A stretch of DNA of 64,000 nucleotides from Pseudomonas monteilii NBRC 103158 = DSM 14164 (GTDB lineage: Bacteria; Pseudomonadota; Gammaproteobacteria; Pseudomonadales; Pseudomonadaceae), in the NCBI RefSeq assembly GCF_000730605.1, contig NZ_BBIS01000010.1:124001-188000 (forward strand), given 5' to 3'. This document shows, piece by piece, positions 45,609 through 53,282 of this stretch. Position 1 is the stretch's first letter. Each line of letters starts with the position of its first letter. The position numbers and the translations under genes are program-made. The notes under the pieces are model-generated. The model was not told the origin of the DNA. It worked only from the letters and a program-made list of their open reading frames with translations, and did no database searches.

Positions 45609-46730
45609 ATGAAGCGACTGGCTGGTCTTTCCGCCCTTGCCCTGATTATCTCCAGCACCAGTGGGTGTGGCTGGCTGTGGGGCGAGGATGGCTATTTCCG
45701 CGACCGCGGCAGCGACTACCTGCAGGCGCACCCGACTGCGCCGATGCAGCTGCCGCCGGACGCCAGCAACGTCAAACGCCTTGACCCGCTGCTGCCTATT
45801 CCGCGTAACGTCGCCGATGATCACGTCACGGGCGAGTTCGAAGTGCCGCGCCCGCAACCCCTGACCGGCGGTGCCGCCCAGGTTACCGACTACAGCCTGC
45901 AACGCAGCGGCAGCAGCCGTTGGGTGCTGGCCCAGCACTCGCCAGCCGAAGTGTGGCCGGTGGCTCGCCAGTTCTTCGAGGACAACGGCTTCCGCATCGC
46001 TGAAGAGCGCCCGCAGACTGGTGAATTCAACACCACCTGGCAGCGTTTCGACGAGTTGTCGGCATCGCTTGGCCAGCGCCTGGCGAGCACCGCCAGCAGC
46101 GGTGACAGCGAAGTGCGTGTACGTGTGCGCATGGAGCCTGGCGTGCAGCGCAACACCTCCGAGGTGTACGTTGTCAGCGTCGAGCGCCCGGCCGGCAGCA
46201 CCGCCGAGCCTGACTTCCCGTCCACCTCCAGCAACACGGGGGCCGATGCCCTGCTGGTCGACGAAATGCTCGCCAGCATGAACCGCAGCGCCGAAAAAGG
46301 CGGTTCGGTGTCACTGCTGGCCGCGCGCGATTTCGACGCGCCAAGCCGCGTCAGCCTGAGCGAAGACGGCAGCGGCAACCCGGTGCTGTACCTGGGTTCC
46401 GACCTGGACCGTGCCTGGTCTGGCGTAGGCCGTGCCCTGGAGCAGGGTGGCGAGTGGCGTGTTGAAGACATCAACCGTAGCCTGGGCCTGTACTACATCA
46501 ACCTGTCGGAAAAACCGGACGACAAGCAGAACCAGCCTGGCTTCTTCGGCCGGATGTTCGGCAGCGAGCCGACCAAGGAAGAGCGTGAAGCCCGTGCCGA
46601 GCGCTACCAGGTTCGCCTGAGCAAGGTGGGTGATAGCGTGCAGGTCACGGTCGAGAAAAACATCAACACCGTGGCCCCGGCCGATGTCGCCCGCCGCGTG
46701 CTGAGCGCCATTCAGGACCACCTGGGCTAA
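45609..46730 (+). CDS. bamC: Outer-membrane assembly lipoprotein BamC
   Basis: This 373-residue lipoprotein has a signal peptide with lipid-type Cys (ISSTSGC, about residue 20), an unstructured N-terminal stretch (residues 30-90, which in E. coli BamC wraps BamD) and two helix-grip domains. BamC is a subunit of the beta-barrel assembly machine. It lies 16 bases after dapA, the conserved dapA-bamC order. Confidence 0.93.
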   Translation: MKRLAGLSALALIISSTSGCGWLWGEDGYFRDRGSDYLQAHPTAPMQLPPDASNVKRLDPLLPIPRNVADDHVTGEFEVPRPQPLTGGAAQVTDYSLQRSGSSRWVLAQHSPAEVWPVARQFFEDNGFRIAEERPQTGEFNTTWQRFDELSASLGQRLASTASSGDSEVRVRVRMEPGVQRNTSEVYVVSVERPAGSTAEPDFPSTSSNTGADALLVDEMLASMNRSAEKGGSVSLLAARDFDAPSRVSLSEDGSGNPVLYLGSDLDRAWSGVGRALEQGGEWRVEDINRSLGLYYINLSEKPDDKQNQPGFFGRMFGSEPTKEEREARAERYQVRLSKVGDSVQVTVEKNINTVAPADVARRVLSAIQDHLG

Positions 46731-47489
46731 GTGCGCTTCGCGGTACTCGGAAGCGGCAGCCAAGGGAACGGCACGCTGATCGCCAGTGGTGACACGTTCA
46801 TCCTGGTCGATTGCGGCTTTTCCCTGCGCGAAACCGAGCGGCGCCTGGCGCTGCTCGGTGTATCGGCGGCTCAGCTCAGTGCGGTGCTGGTGACCCACGA
46901 ACATGCCGACCACGTGCATGGGGTGGGCTTGCTGTCGCGGCGCTACAATGTACCGGTCTACCTCAGCCAAGGCACGTTGCGCGGCATGCGCAAACCGGTG
47001 GAGGTGGCCGGTTTTCTCGCTTGTGGCCAAAGCCTGCGTATCGGCAGCCTGGAAGTGACCGCCGCGCGGGTCGAGCACGATGCCTACGAGCCGTTGCAAT
47101 ACGTGGTCAGCGATGGCCAGCGGCGCTTCGGCATGCTGACCGACCTGGGCTCTTATGACGCGCTGTTGCTGGAGCGTTACCAGGGCCTGGATGCATTGCT
47201 GATCGAGGCTAACCACTGCCGTGACCTGCTGGCACGCGGTCACTACCCGGCCTTCTTGAAGCAGCGGGTAGGGGGCATGCAAGGGCATTTGAACAATCAC
47301 CAGGCTGCGCGCCTGGTGCACGAGTTGGGCTGGAGCAACCTGCAACACCTGGTGCTGGCCCACCTCAGCAGCAAGAACAACCTGCCACACTTGGCCCGCC
47401 AGTGCTTCGTCGACACCCTTGGGTGTGACCCGGACTGGCTCCAGGTGGCGAATCAGGAACACGGGCTCGACTGGCGCGAAATCGCCTAG
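46731..47489 (+). CDS. MBL-fold metal-dependent hydrolase
   Basis: This 252-residue metallo-beta-lactamase-fold hydrolase has the metal site THEHADHVHG (about residues 58-67) and further ligands around VEHDAYEP and EANHC. It resembles YycJ/WalJ-type phosphodiesterases. It starts at GTG 46731, directly after the bamC stop, so translation is coupled. The substrate is unknown, probably DNA or a nucleotide. Confidence 0.85.
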   Translation: MRFAVLGSGSQGNGTLIASGDTFILVDCGFSLRETERRLALLGVSAAQLSAVLVTHEHADHVHGVGLLSRRYNVPVYLSQGTLRGMRKPVEVAGFLACGQSLRIGSLEVTAARVEHDAYEPLQYVVSDGQRRFGMLTDLGSYDALLLERYQGLDALLIEANHCRDLLARGHYPAFLKQRVGGMQGHLNNHQAARLVHELGWSNLQHLVLAHLSSKNNLPHLARQCFVDTLGCDPDWLQVANQEHGLDWREIA

Positions 47490-47519
47490 CCCAACACCTC
47501 AAGCAAGCGGAGCCCAATC

Positions 47520-48230
47520 ATGGAAAAACGCGACGAACTCTACCGCGGCAAGGCCAAATCGGTTTACAAGACCGACGACGCCGACCGCTTGATCCTGCTG
47601 TTCCGTAACGACACTTCGGCGTTCGACGGCAAGCGCATCGAACAACTCGACCGCAAAGGCATGGTGAACAACAAGTTCAACGCCTTCATCATGCAGAAGC
47701 TGGAAGAAGCCGGCGTGCCGACCCAGTTCGACAAGCTGCTGGGCGACAACGAGTGCCTGGTGAAGAAGCTGGACATGATCCCGGTCGAATGCGTAGTGCG
47801 TAACTACGCCGCCGGCAGCCTGGTCAAGCGCCTGGGCGTGGAGGAGGGCATCAAGCTGGAGCCGTCCACCTTCGAGCTGTTCCTGAAGAACGATGAGAAG
47901 GGCGACCCCTTCATCAACGAATCCCACGTTGTCGCGTTCGGCTGGGGCACCGCCGAGCAGCTGGTGGAAATGAAAAAGCTGTCGCTGAAAGTCAACGAAG
48001 TGCTGAGCAAGCTGTTCGATGACGCCGGCCTGCTGCTGGTCGACTTCAAGCTGGAGTTCGGCGTATTCCACGGCCAGATCGTGCTGGGCGACGAGTTCAG
48101 CCCGGACGGTTGCCGCCTGTGGGACAAAGAAACCCGCAAGAAGATGGACAAGGACCGCTTCCGCCAAGGCCTGGGCGACGTGATCGAAGCCTACGAAGAA
48201 GTTGCCAAGCGCCTGGGCGTGCCGCTGTAA
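47520..48230 (+). CDS. purC: SAICAR synthetase
   Basis: This 236-residue enzyme joins aspartate to CAIR with ATP in purine synthesis. Family motifs are seen: [20 protein letters not shown] at the N-terminus (ATP site), [13 protein letters not shown], and the substrate-binding [10 protein letters not shown]. Its length equals the E. coli enzyme. Confidence 0.96.
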   Translation: MEKRDELYRGKAKSVYKTDDADRLILLFRNDTSAFDGKRIEQLDRKGMVNNKFNAFIMQKLEEAGVPTQFDKLLGDNECLVKKLDMIPVECVVRNYAAGSLVKRLGVEEGIKLEPSTFELFLKNDEKGDPFINESHVVAFGWGTAEQLVEMKKLSLKVNEVLSKLFDDAGLLLVDFKLEFGVFHGQIVLGDEFSPDGCRLWDKETRKKMDKDRFRQGLGDVIEAYEEVAKRLGVPL

Positions 48231-48320
48231 GCGGCACATTCACGCAAGCGCCTGATACCACGCGATTTTTTTGAAAAAAGATTTGCGTTTTCAAAAAACG
48301 CTGGTAAGATGCGCGGCATT

Positions 48321-48410
48321 GGAGAGATGCCGGAGTGGTCGAACGGGACGGATTCGAAATCCGTTGTACTGGCAACAGTACCTAGGGTTCAAATCCCTAT
48401 CTCTCCGCCA
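48321..48410 (+). tRNA. tRNA-Ser(CGA)
   Basis: A complete 90-base serine tRNA: acceptor arm GGAGAGA...TCTCTCC plus GCCA, anticodon stem ACGGATT/AATCCGT around the anticodon CGA (codon UCG), a long variable arm as expected for class II, and T arm GGTTCAAATCC. It lies at the left edge of the prophage and is the likely attachment target. Confidence 0.95.
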
Positions 48411-48643
48411 TACGCGAAGTAGCCAAAGCCCCCGAAAACGTTGACGTTTTCGGGGGCTTTGTCGTTTTGGGTGCAGTGTTTAGGGCAAAAATAGGGCAGA
48501 TTATCTACCACGGGGACCGCATTAGGTCTTGGTAGGCCGCTGGGTTTCGAGACTCCTAGGGGGAAACCGACAAAGGTTTCAGAGGTACTGGCATTCTGCA
48601 ATCTGATGGATCAGAATTCGCCTCCGAATCATGCGCTGTGTAA
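48411..48643. other. Probable prophage left junction
   Basis: The gap after tRNA-Ser holds the tRNA terminator and the repeated heptamer TAGGGCA (48,481-48,487 and 48,492-48,498), which could be an integrase arm site. The exact attL core cannot be fixed without the right-hand junction. Confidence 0.4.
48425..48460 (+). terminator. Strong terminator after tRNA-Ser
   Basis: A 16-base perfect stem (AAAGCCCCCGAAAACG and its complement) with a TTGA loop. It should end tRNA-Ser and possibly purC transcription. Confidence 0.9.
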
Positions 48644-49636
48644 ATGGAGTTACCGTTGGCTGGTCTCATTGATGCTATTAATATGCTTCCTCGCCGTCTC
48701 GAGATGGGCAGAGGTCAATCTATCCAGCTTCCCAACGGATACTACACGCCAGGCTTCGTCGCGATTTTGGCGGCGTTTCTCCGGCATAACCGTTTGCCCA
48801 AAGAATCTTTCAGCTGCCACCATGAGAAGCATGATGGCTACCTGAAGGCTCTAGCGCTTTCGAAGGCCGTCTGGGGAACTGACGACTATAAGCAGCGGCG
48901 CATCAATGCGGGCAATACCTACGCGCCTATAACGCACGTGAGCTCTCGGGAAGCTGTCGATGCTGGAACCGGCCAGATCAACGGCTGCCTTCGTGCAATG
49001 GCTGAGTCATCATCTGTGCGCTATCTTGAAAGTCCGGCCTTCGGTGAGCTTTTAGCCGTGGTCGGTGAGCTCCATGACAATGTTTGGTCGCATGGCCTAG
49101 AAAGTGGATTCTCTACTGCCCAGCGTCGTCTTTGTCAGCAGGATGGGCCAGTGATAGAGTTTTCGCTCGCGGATTGCGGTATGGGCTTCCGTAGTGAACT
49201 GCAGCGAGCTCGAGTTCCTGGGATTGCTACTGATCAAGATGCAATCGAATGGTGTATTCAAAAAGGTAATAGCAGCAAGCTTGCCGTCCAAGAGGACCCA
49301 TGGGCCCAAAGCGTGCCTGAGGATCACCTCGGAGGAGCGCCATTTGGACGCGGGGTGGCTACCTTCCAGAATACTGGCAATCATCACCAGGGTCTGGGCC
49401 TTGCAAAGCTTGTGAGCCTTGCTAGACAGTACGATGGGCATCTATATTTGGCTTCAGGTACGCATTACCTTGAGCTTAATCAGGGAATTTCGTCGTACCG
49501 TCAGCTGTCCCATCCTTGGCACGGAGTGGCGATATCCTTGGCGATCAAGGAATCAAGCTTCGTAGTCGGAGGCGAGCCCGTACAGGACGTTGATTCGCAA
49601 GATGTTTTTGAAATTATGAAAGCACTGAGGGGCTAA
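48644..49636 (+). CDS. GHKL-type ATPase domain protein
   Basis: This 330-residue soluble protein has a Bergerat (GHKL) ATP site: N box GELHDNVWSHG (about residue 140), G1 box LADCGMGF (about 177), and G2 box GNHHQGLGLAKL (about 250). The first 120 residues match nothing I know. There is no histidine phospho-acceptor domain, so it resembles anti-sigma-type kinases more than sensor kinases. It pairs with a STAS-like protein 3 bases downstream, like RsbT/W with RsbS/V. It is located between tRNA-Ser and the integrase, a typical cargo or defence position. Confidence 0.7.
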   Translation: MELPLAGLIDAINMLPRRLEMGRGQSIQLPNGYYTPGFVAILAAFLRHNRLPKESFSCHHEKHDGYLKALALSKAVWGTDDYKQRRINAGNTYAPITHVSSREAVDAGTGQINGCLRAMAESSSVRYLESPAFGELLAVVGELHDNVWSHGLESGFSTAQRRLCQQDGPVIEFSLADCGMGFRSELQRARVPGIATDQDAIEWCIQKGNSSKLAVQEDPWAQSVPEDHLGGAPFGRGVATFQNTGNHHQGLGLAKLVSLARQYDGHLYLASGTHYLELNQGISSYRQLSHPWHGVAISLAIKESSFVVGGEPVQDVDSQDVFEIMKALRG

Positions 49637-49639
49637 ATC

Positions 49640-49921
49640 ATGGAAGCGTATACGTTCACACGCACTGACCTAGCGTCCCGGGCGTTAGCGGCTCAGGAAC
49701 GTGCCACCATCGAAAGTCTTCTATCGACTAACGACTTGGTCAAGGTTGACCTTTCGAATGTATCCTCGATCTCGGAGTCTTACGCCGACGAATTGTTCGG
49801 TGTTCTCGTTTTGCAGCGAGGTATCGACTTCGTCATTAAGCATCTGCGCATCGTCAATGCTGCAGACAGCGTCCTGCGACCGATTGCCGTTGCCATGAAG
49901 CGAAGAACTATCGCAGCTTAA
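49640..49921 (+). CDS. STAS-like DUF4325 protein
   Basis: This 93-residue protein fits the STAS-like DUF4325 family: a strand-helix pattern with LVKVDLSNVSSISESYADELFGVLV, where the family has conserved small residues near SxSxADELFG. Classic STAS proteins bind and are phosphorylated by GHKL-type kinases; here the serine in that segment would be the equivalent. It is cotranscribed with the GHKL gene and ends at a strong terminator. Confidence 0.72.
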   Translation: MEAYTFTRTDLASRALAAQERATIESLLSTNDLVKVDLSNVSSISESYADELFGVLVLQRGIDFVIKHLRIVNAADSVLRPIAVAMKRRTIAA

Positions 49922-49949
49922 AAAAACCCGGCATTTGCCGGGTTTTTTA
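49921..49949. terminator. Strong bidirectional terminator
   Basis: AAAAAACCCGGCA-TTT-GCCGGGTTTTTT lies between the STAS-like gene and the convergent integrase and can stop transcription from both sides. Confidence 0.92.
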
Positions 49950-49972
49950 TGCCTTTATCTTTCTGAAACTCC

Positions 49973-51214
49973 CTATTTATCTACGACGAAGCCCATCATT
50001 TTGGACACAATGTCAGCCATGCTTTTGGTGTCCTTCGAGATCCAGCGGCCATAGTGCTTGCGCACCATGGTTGTGTCGCTATGCCCGAGTTGACGGGCTA
50101 CCCATTCAATCGGGACGTAGCTCGACAGTGCTTGGCTCGCGAATGTGTGGCGCGCCTGGTTAGCGCCACGGTGTCGAATACCTGCTTTCTCAAGGTGAGC
50201 GGTGAACCAGTTGCTGACGGTCTTGCCGTTCCACAGCAGCCCGCTCGTGGAACTGCGGAACAGGAAGCGGACACGCTCATGCTTCTTCGTGATGTTGTCT
50301 CGCTGCACAACGGTGATGTGAGTGGGTTCCGCGTCCTTTGCTTCGGCCACAATCATGGTCAGCAACTCCAGGGCTGGCGCGATCAGCTCAACCGTTCGAA
50401 TGCGCGAGCGTTCTTTGGGTACTTTGAATTCCCCTGCGACAAGGGCGCGTCGGATTGTCAGAGTGCCGGCCACCAGGTCGACGTCCTCTACACCGGCTGC
50501 GATCAATTCGGACAGAGAGAGCCCGGTCCAGCAGTTGAAGACGATCATCCGGCTGTCTGCCATTCGCTCCGGATCGGTGGCGGCTATCCGCTCGATCTCG
50601 CTCCGGGTGAATGGGTCGGCGAATTCGCTGTCGCTGTCAGACTGAATGTTCTCGATGCGCTCCAGGGGGTTGAGCTTGATGATCTCATCGCTGAACGCAT
50701 CCCCCCACACCCCCCTTATGATTGTGAAAACGTCGTTTACGGTTTTCGGTTTGAGGCCATTGGTGAGTAGTTCGGCCTGGAATAATTCAAGCTCGCTTTT
50801 GGGGATGCTTGCGATGGTTCTGCCGGTGAACTTCCTTCTGACATGCTCCGACTTGCTCTTGTAGTTGATGAACGTGCTGTGAGCCTTTTTAACCCTGGCA
50901 ACTTCAAGCCACTGGGCAATCCCATCGTCCACGGTTCTTTTAGCCGGCTCGTTCGGAAGTTCCTGTCTAGCTTTGAGCCAAACCGAGTCGGGAAAGTGCG
51001 CCGCATAGTCGAAGCGGTTTTCCTTGATCTCGGCAAGAATCGTTCTGCGCTTGTTATCCGCATAGGCGATGGCAGTTTTGTTGATCTTTGCGACATTGCG
51101 TAGAGGCTCGCGGCGGCGTTCGCCTTCGTACATGAAGGCGATCCGAAGGAGGTTGCCATTGATGTCGACGCCCGTTGGTAGGGAGTCGACACCTGCAGGG
51201 AGTTTCACACTCAT
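49973..51214 (-). CDS. int: Prophage tyrosine integrase
   Basis: This 413-residue tyrosine recombinase has an N-terminal arm-binding domain (about 1-60), a SAM-like core-binding domain (about 90-180) and a catalytic domain. It has the RHTFASQ box, LGHSD and the nucleophile in HYGRW. In the position usually holding the first catalytic arginine (TGxR) the sequence reads TGLSLSELIAAG, with serine. ATG 51214 overlaps the excisionase stop. It is expected to integrate the phage at tRNA-Ser. Confidence 0.9.
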   Translation of the reverse strand: MSVKLPAGVDSLPTGVDINGNLLRIAFMYEGERRREPLRNVAKINKTAIAYADNKRRTILAEIKENRFDYAAHFPDSVWLKARQELPNEPAKRTVDDGIAQWLEVARVKKAHSTFINYKSKSEHVRRKFTGRTIASIPKSELELFQAELLTNGLKPKTVNDVFTIIRGVWGDAFSDEIIKLNPLERIENIQSDSDSEFADPFTRSEIERIAATDPERMADSRMIVFNCWTGLSLSELIAAGVEDVDLVAGTLTIRRALVAGEFKVPKERSRIRTVELIAPALELLTMIVAEAKDAEPTHITVVQRDNITKKHERVRFLFRSSTSGLLWNGKTVSNWFTAHLEKAGIRHRGANQARHTFASQALSSYVPIEWVARQLGHSDTTMVRKHYGRWISKDTKSMADIVSKMMGFVVDK

Positions 51215-51465
51215 GGACGGCCGGCCATCCAATTTTCGATTTCAACACGGTTGTAGACAATGACGTTGGCTGGGTCAGTCCGCCATTGTTTCTCTTCCAG
51301 CCAGATTCCACGGTCGCGATATTTGCGTACGGCCTCAGTGCTCAATCCGAAGACCGGGAACAGCAACTCCTTCCGAATCCATACGGCAGGGGTGATGAGA
51401 AGTTGAACCGCTTCGGTCGGCTGTTTGTTTGCTTCGTGGATGGGTTTAACTTGTGGCTTTGCCAT
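51211..51465 (-). CDS. xis: Excisionase-like protein
   Basis: This 84-residue protein has a winged-helix type pattern: ITPAVWIRKELLFPVFGLSTEAVRKYRDRGIWLEEKQWRTD, then VIVYNRVEIENWMAGRP, typical of phage excisionase family proteins. It directs integrase toward excision. It overlaps int by ATGA. Confidence 0.8.
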   Translation of the reverse strand: MAKPQVKPIHEANKQPTEAVQLLITPAVWIRKELLFPVFGLSTEAVRKYRDRGIWLEEKQWRTDPANVIVYNRVEIENWMAGRP

Positions 51466-51480
51466 TGAGTAGTCTCCGAC

Positions 51481-51690
51481 TTACCGAAGTGGTCGCAGGT
51501 GCTGCGCCTGCTTACGATTTTTCGCGGCCACATTGGCCATGTATGATTCCCATTTGCCGCTCTCGCGCTGTTGCCGGATTCGGCTGCACCGCTGGTGTCG
51601 CCGCGTCGACCTGCCTTTGCCGCACACATCGCAGATGGCAGGAAGGTCGAGGCTGTGTGAGGCCATGGGGGGCCGGGTGCGATCAGTCAT
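51481..51690 (-). CDS. Small Cys-rich phage protein (paralogue 1)
   Basis: This 69-residue basic protein has CDVCGKGRSTRRHQRCSRIRQQ, a likely zinc finger (C-x2-C...H-x3-C). It resembles the small protein at 52,704-52,886 (CDVCNIPRTRGNHERCSKIRQ). Function unknown; a DNA- or RNA-binding early protein is plausible. Confidence 0.6.
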   Translation of the reverse strand: MTDRTRPPMASHSLDLPAICDVCGKGRSTRRHQRCSRIRQQRESGKWESYMANVAAKNRKQAQHLRPLR

Positions 51691-52102
51691 AACTCACCGC
51701 CTCGCTGCCATTGTTGATAGCGTCCAGCGCGGCTTGGTCAAGCAAACGGTGCATCTGGTTGGTTCCTTGCTCGTCCTCACGCTGCAGTTCGTGGATGATT
51801 TCCTGTATCAATAACGTACCGTTCTGGATGCTGATCGGATCGCCCTTGTAGTCGACCGGCCATTCCGGTGCGCAAGTGACTGCGTGCAAAAGGCACTCGG
51901 TGGTGATGCGGATGACCAGTTGGTCGCCCTCGACAGCCACAGTTGGCAGCACGTTGGTTAGCTCTGCGGGTTCCGCAGTTGTTGGAGTTAGGATGCGATC
52001 CAGCTCGTCAGCTACTTCCTGCATGCCAACGGCTGCTGCGGCGTCAAGGGCTTGCTCCAGCAATTCACAGGGCACGCTGACCATTCGGTTGGTCTCGTTC
52101 AT
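51683..52102 (-). CDS. Hypothetical early phage protein
   Basis: This is a 139-residue acidic soluble protein in the left early operon with overlaps at both ends. No motif is recognised. Confidence 0.55.
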   Translation of the reverse strand: MNETNRMVSVPCELLEQALDAAAAVGMQEVADELDRILTPTTAEPAELTNVLPTVAVEGDQLVIRITTECLLHAVTCAPEWPVDYKGDPISIQNGTLLIQEIIHELQREDEQGTNQMHRLLDQAALDAINNGSEAVSYD

Positions 52103-52707
52103 GGCTGTACCTCACGTGCCTTTTGGCGATCCAGACGTTCGATCTCAGCCAGGATCAGAGCACCGGCTTTGATGAGCATCTGCCGCTGAGGCTGGGGCTT
52201 CCACGTTTCTGGAGCCCATGGCCACATCGTTGGTGTATGCGTGCATGGGGCGTGCGGTAGGTTCCAAGAGCGAGCCCACCAGGCGTAGGTGCTGGCAGCA
52301 TCTGCAAGTTGTCCTGAGGTGTATTGGTCGTCCCGATCAGGTGTGTAGCCTTCGGCTTCGGCCTGGCGCGCCCGCTCTGCTAGAACATCACAAGCTGCCA
52401 ACTGAGCCGCGATAGGCGTGCCGCCCAGCTTGGCAGGTTGGGTGTTGAGGTCGGGCTTGCAGCCCTCCGCTTTGTCGAGGCTGGAGCAAGGCGCTACGTC
52501 GGCGCCGGGGAGGCCGACGAGCAGGATGTTGCTGTCGGGCTTACAGCCCTCTGCGTTTATCTGGCGGTGGCGCTCGATCTCGGCGATCAGATCCAGCACG
52601 GTCGCGGGCGCTACCGCCATGCCGTAGTCGTTGAGCGCAACAGGGTCGTACTGGTTCTGTTGGGCAGCTTGGGCCAGCTCTTTCAGTTTTGGCAGGTTGA
52701 TGGTCAT
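52099..52707 (-). CDS. Hypothetical phage protein
   Basis: This is an about 202-residue protein (MTINLPKLKELAQAAQ...) with an internal repeat of AEGCKPD (at two points) and a segment RQAEAEGYTPDRDDQY...LADAASTYAW common in phage proteins of the Ea22/DUF class. Function unknown. ATG 52707 overlaps the stop of the previous gene. Confidence 0.6.
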   Translation of the reverse strand: MTINLPKLKELAQAAQQNQYDPVALNDYGMAVAPATVLDLIAEIERHRQINAEGCKPDSNILLVGLPGADVAPCSSLDKAEGCKPDLNTQPAKLGGTPIAAQLAACDVLAERARQAEAEGYTPDRDDQYTSGQLADAASTYAWWARSWNLPHAPCTHTPTMWPWAPETWKPQPQRQMLIKAGALILAEIERLDRQKAREVQP

Positions 52708-52886
52708 GCCTTGCACTCCTGAGTTGTTGCGAAGCCCGCCGCCTGGCGGATCTTGCTGCAGCGTTCATGGTTGCCGCGTGTCCGTGGGATGTTGCAGACG
52801 TCGCAGAACACGCCCATGGCGGGGCGCAGAAAAGTCTGTACACCCTTCGTGTCGCGTGTGTTAGGTGAGTAAGTCGTTGCGGTCAT
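52704..52886 (-). CDS. Small Cys-rich phage protein (paralogue 2)
   Basis: This 60-residue protein with CDVCNIPRTRGNHERCSKIRQ closely resembles paralogue 1 at 51,481-51,690. Start ATG 52886 is coupled to the previous stop; a GTG directly before it is a possible alternative. Confidence 0.58.
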   Translation of the reverse strand: MTATTYSPNTRDTKGVQTFLRPAMGVFCDVCNIPRTRGNHERCSKIRQAAGFATTQECKA

Positions 52887-53089
52887 CACAGCGAATACCT
52901 CTCATGGGCACGGCGAGCGTTCGGGCTCAGGACCAGATGCTCGTAGCCAGGCCTTTGGTTTGCACTCGGTAACGTGTCAGTGGCTGGTCGGTTGGCGTTG
53001 GTGGCGTGGTGCAGCTGGTTCAGCGCAGCGATCAGTGCGCCGGCTAAGACCAGACTGATGAGCTGCCAGATGCGTGTTGGGTTAGGCAT
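52886..53089 (-). CDS. Small single-span membrane protein
   Basis: This 67-residue protein has one hydrophobic helix (about residues 7-25, WQLISLVLAGALIAAL) and a polar C-terminus. It is in the left early operon. Function unknown. Confidence 0.5.
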   Translation of the reverse strand: MPNPTRIWQLISLVLAGALIAALNQLHHATNANRPATDTLPSANQRPGYEHLVLSPNARRAHERYSL

Positions 53090-53282
53090 GTTGGCGGCTC
53101 TCGTTGAGCTGGATGAGCACCTGTTTGCTGGCAAGCTCGAACAGCTCGTCGGCGGAAACCGGCCTTACGGACTGCTCGAAGTTGCGCACGGCGTCAAACC
53201 GAGTGCGGTACAGCCCGGCCTGGCCTAGCCACGCGGCTGCGTTGAGTTTCGCGTTGGCTGCGGGATGGTCGTGCTGGCTCAT
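53082..53282 (-). CDS. Hypothetical phage protein
   Basis: This is a 66-residue protein overlapping both neighbours (by 8 and 4 bases); no motif is seen. Close coupling to the methyltransferase gene suggests cotranscription. Confidence 0.5.
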   Translation of the reverse strand: MSQHDHPAANAKLNAAAWLGQAGLYRTRFDAVRNFEQSVRPVSADELFELASKQVLIQLNESRQHA

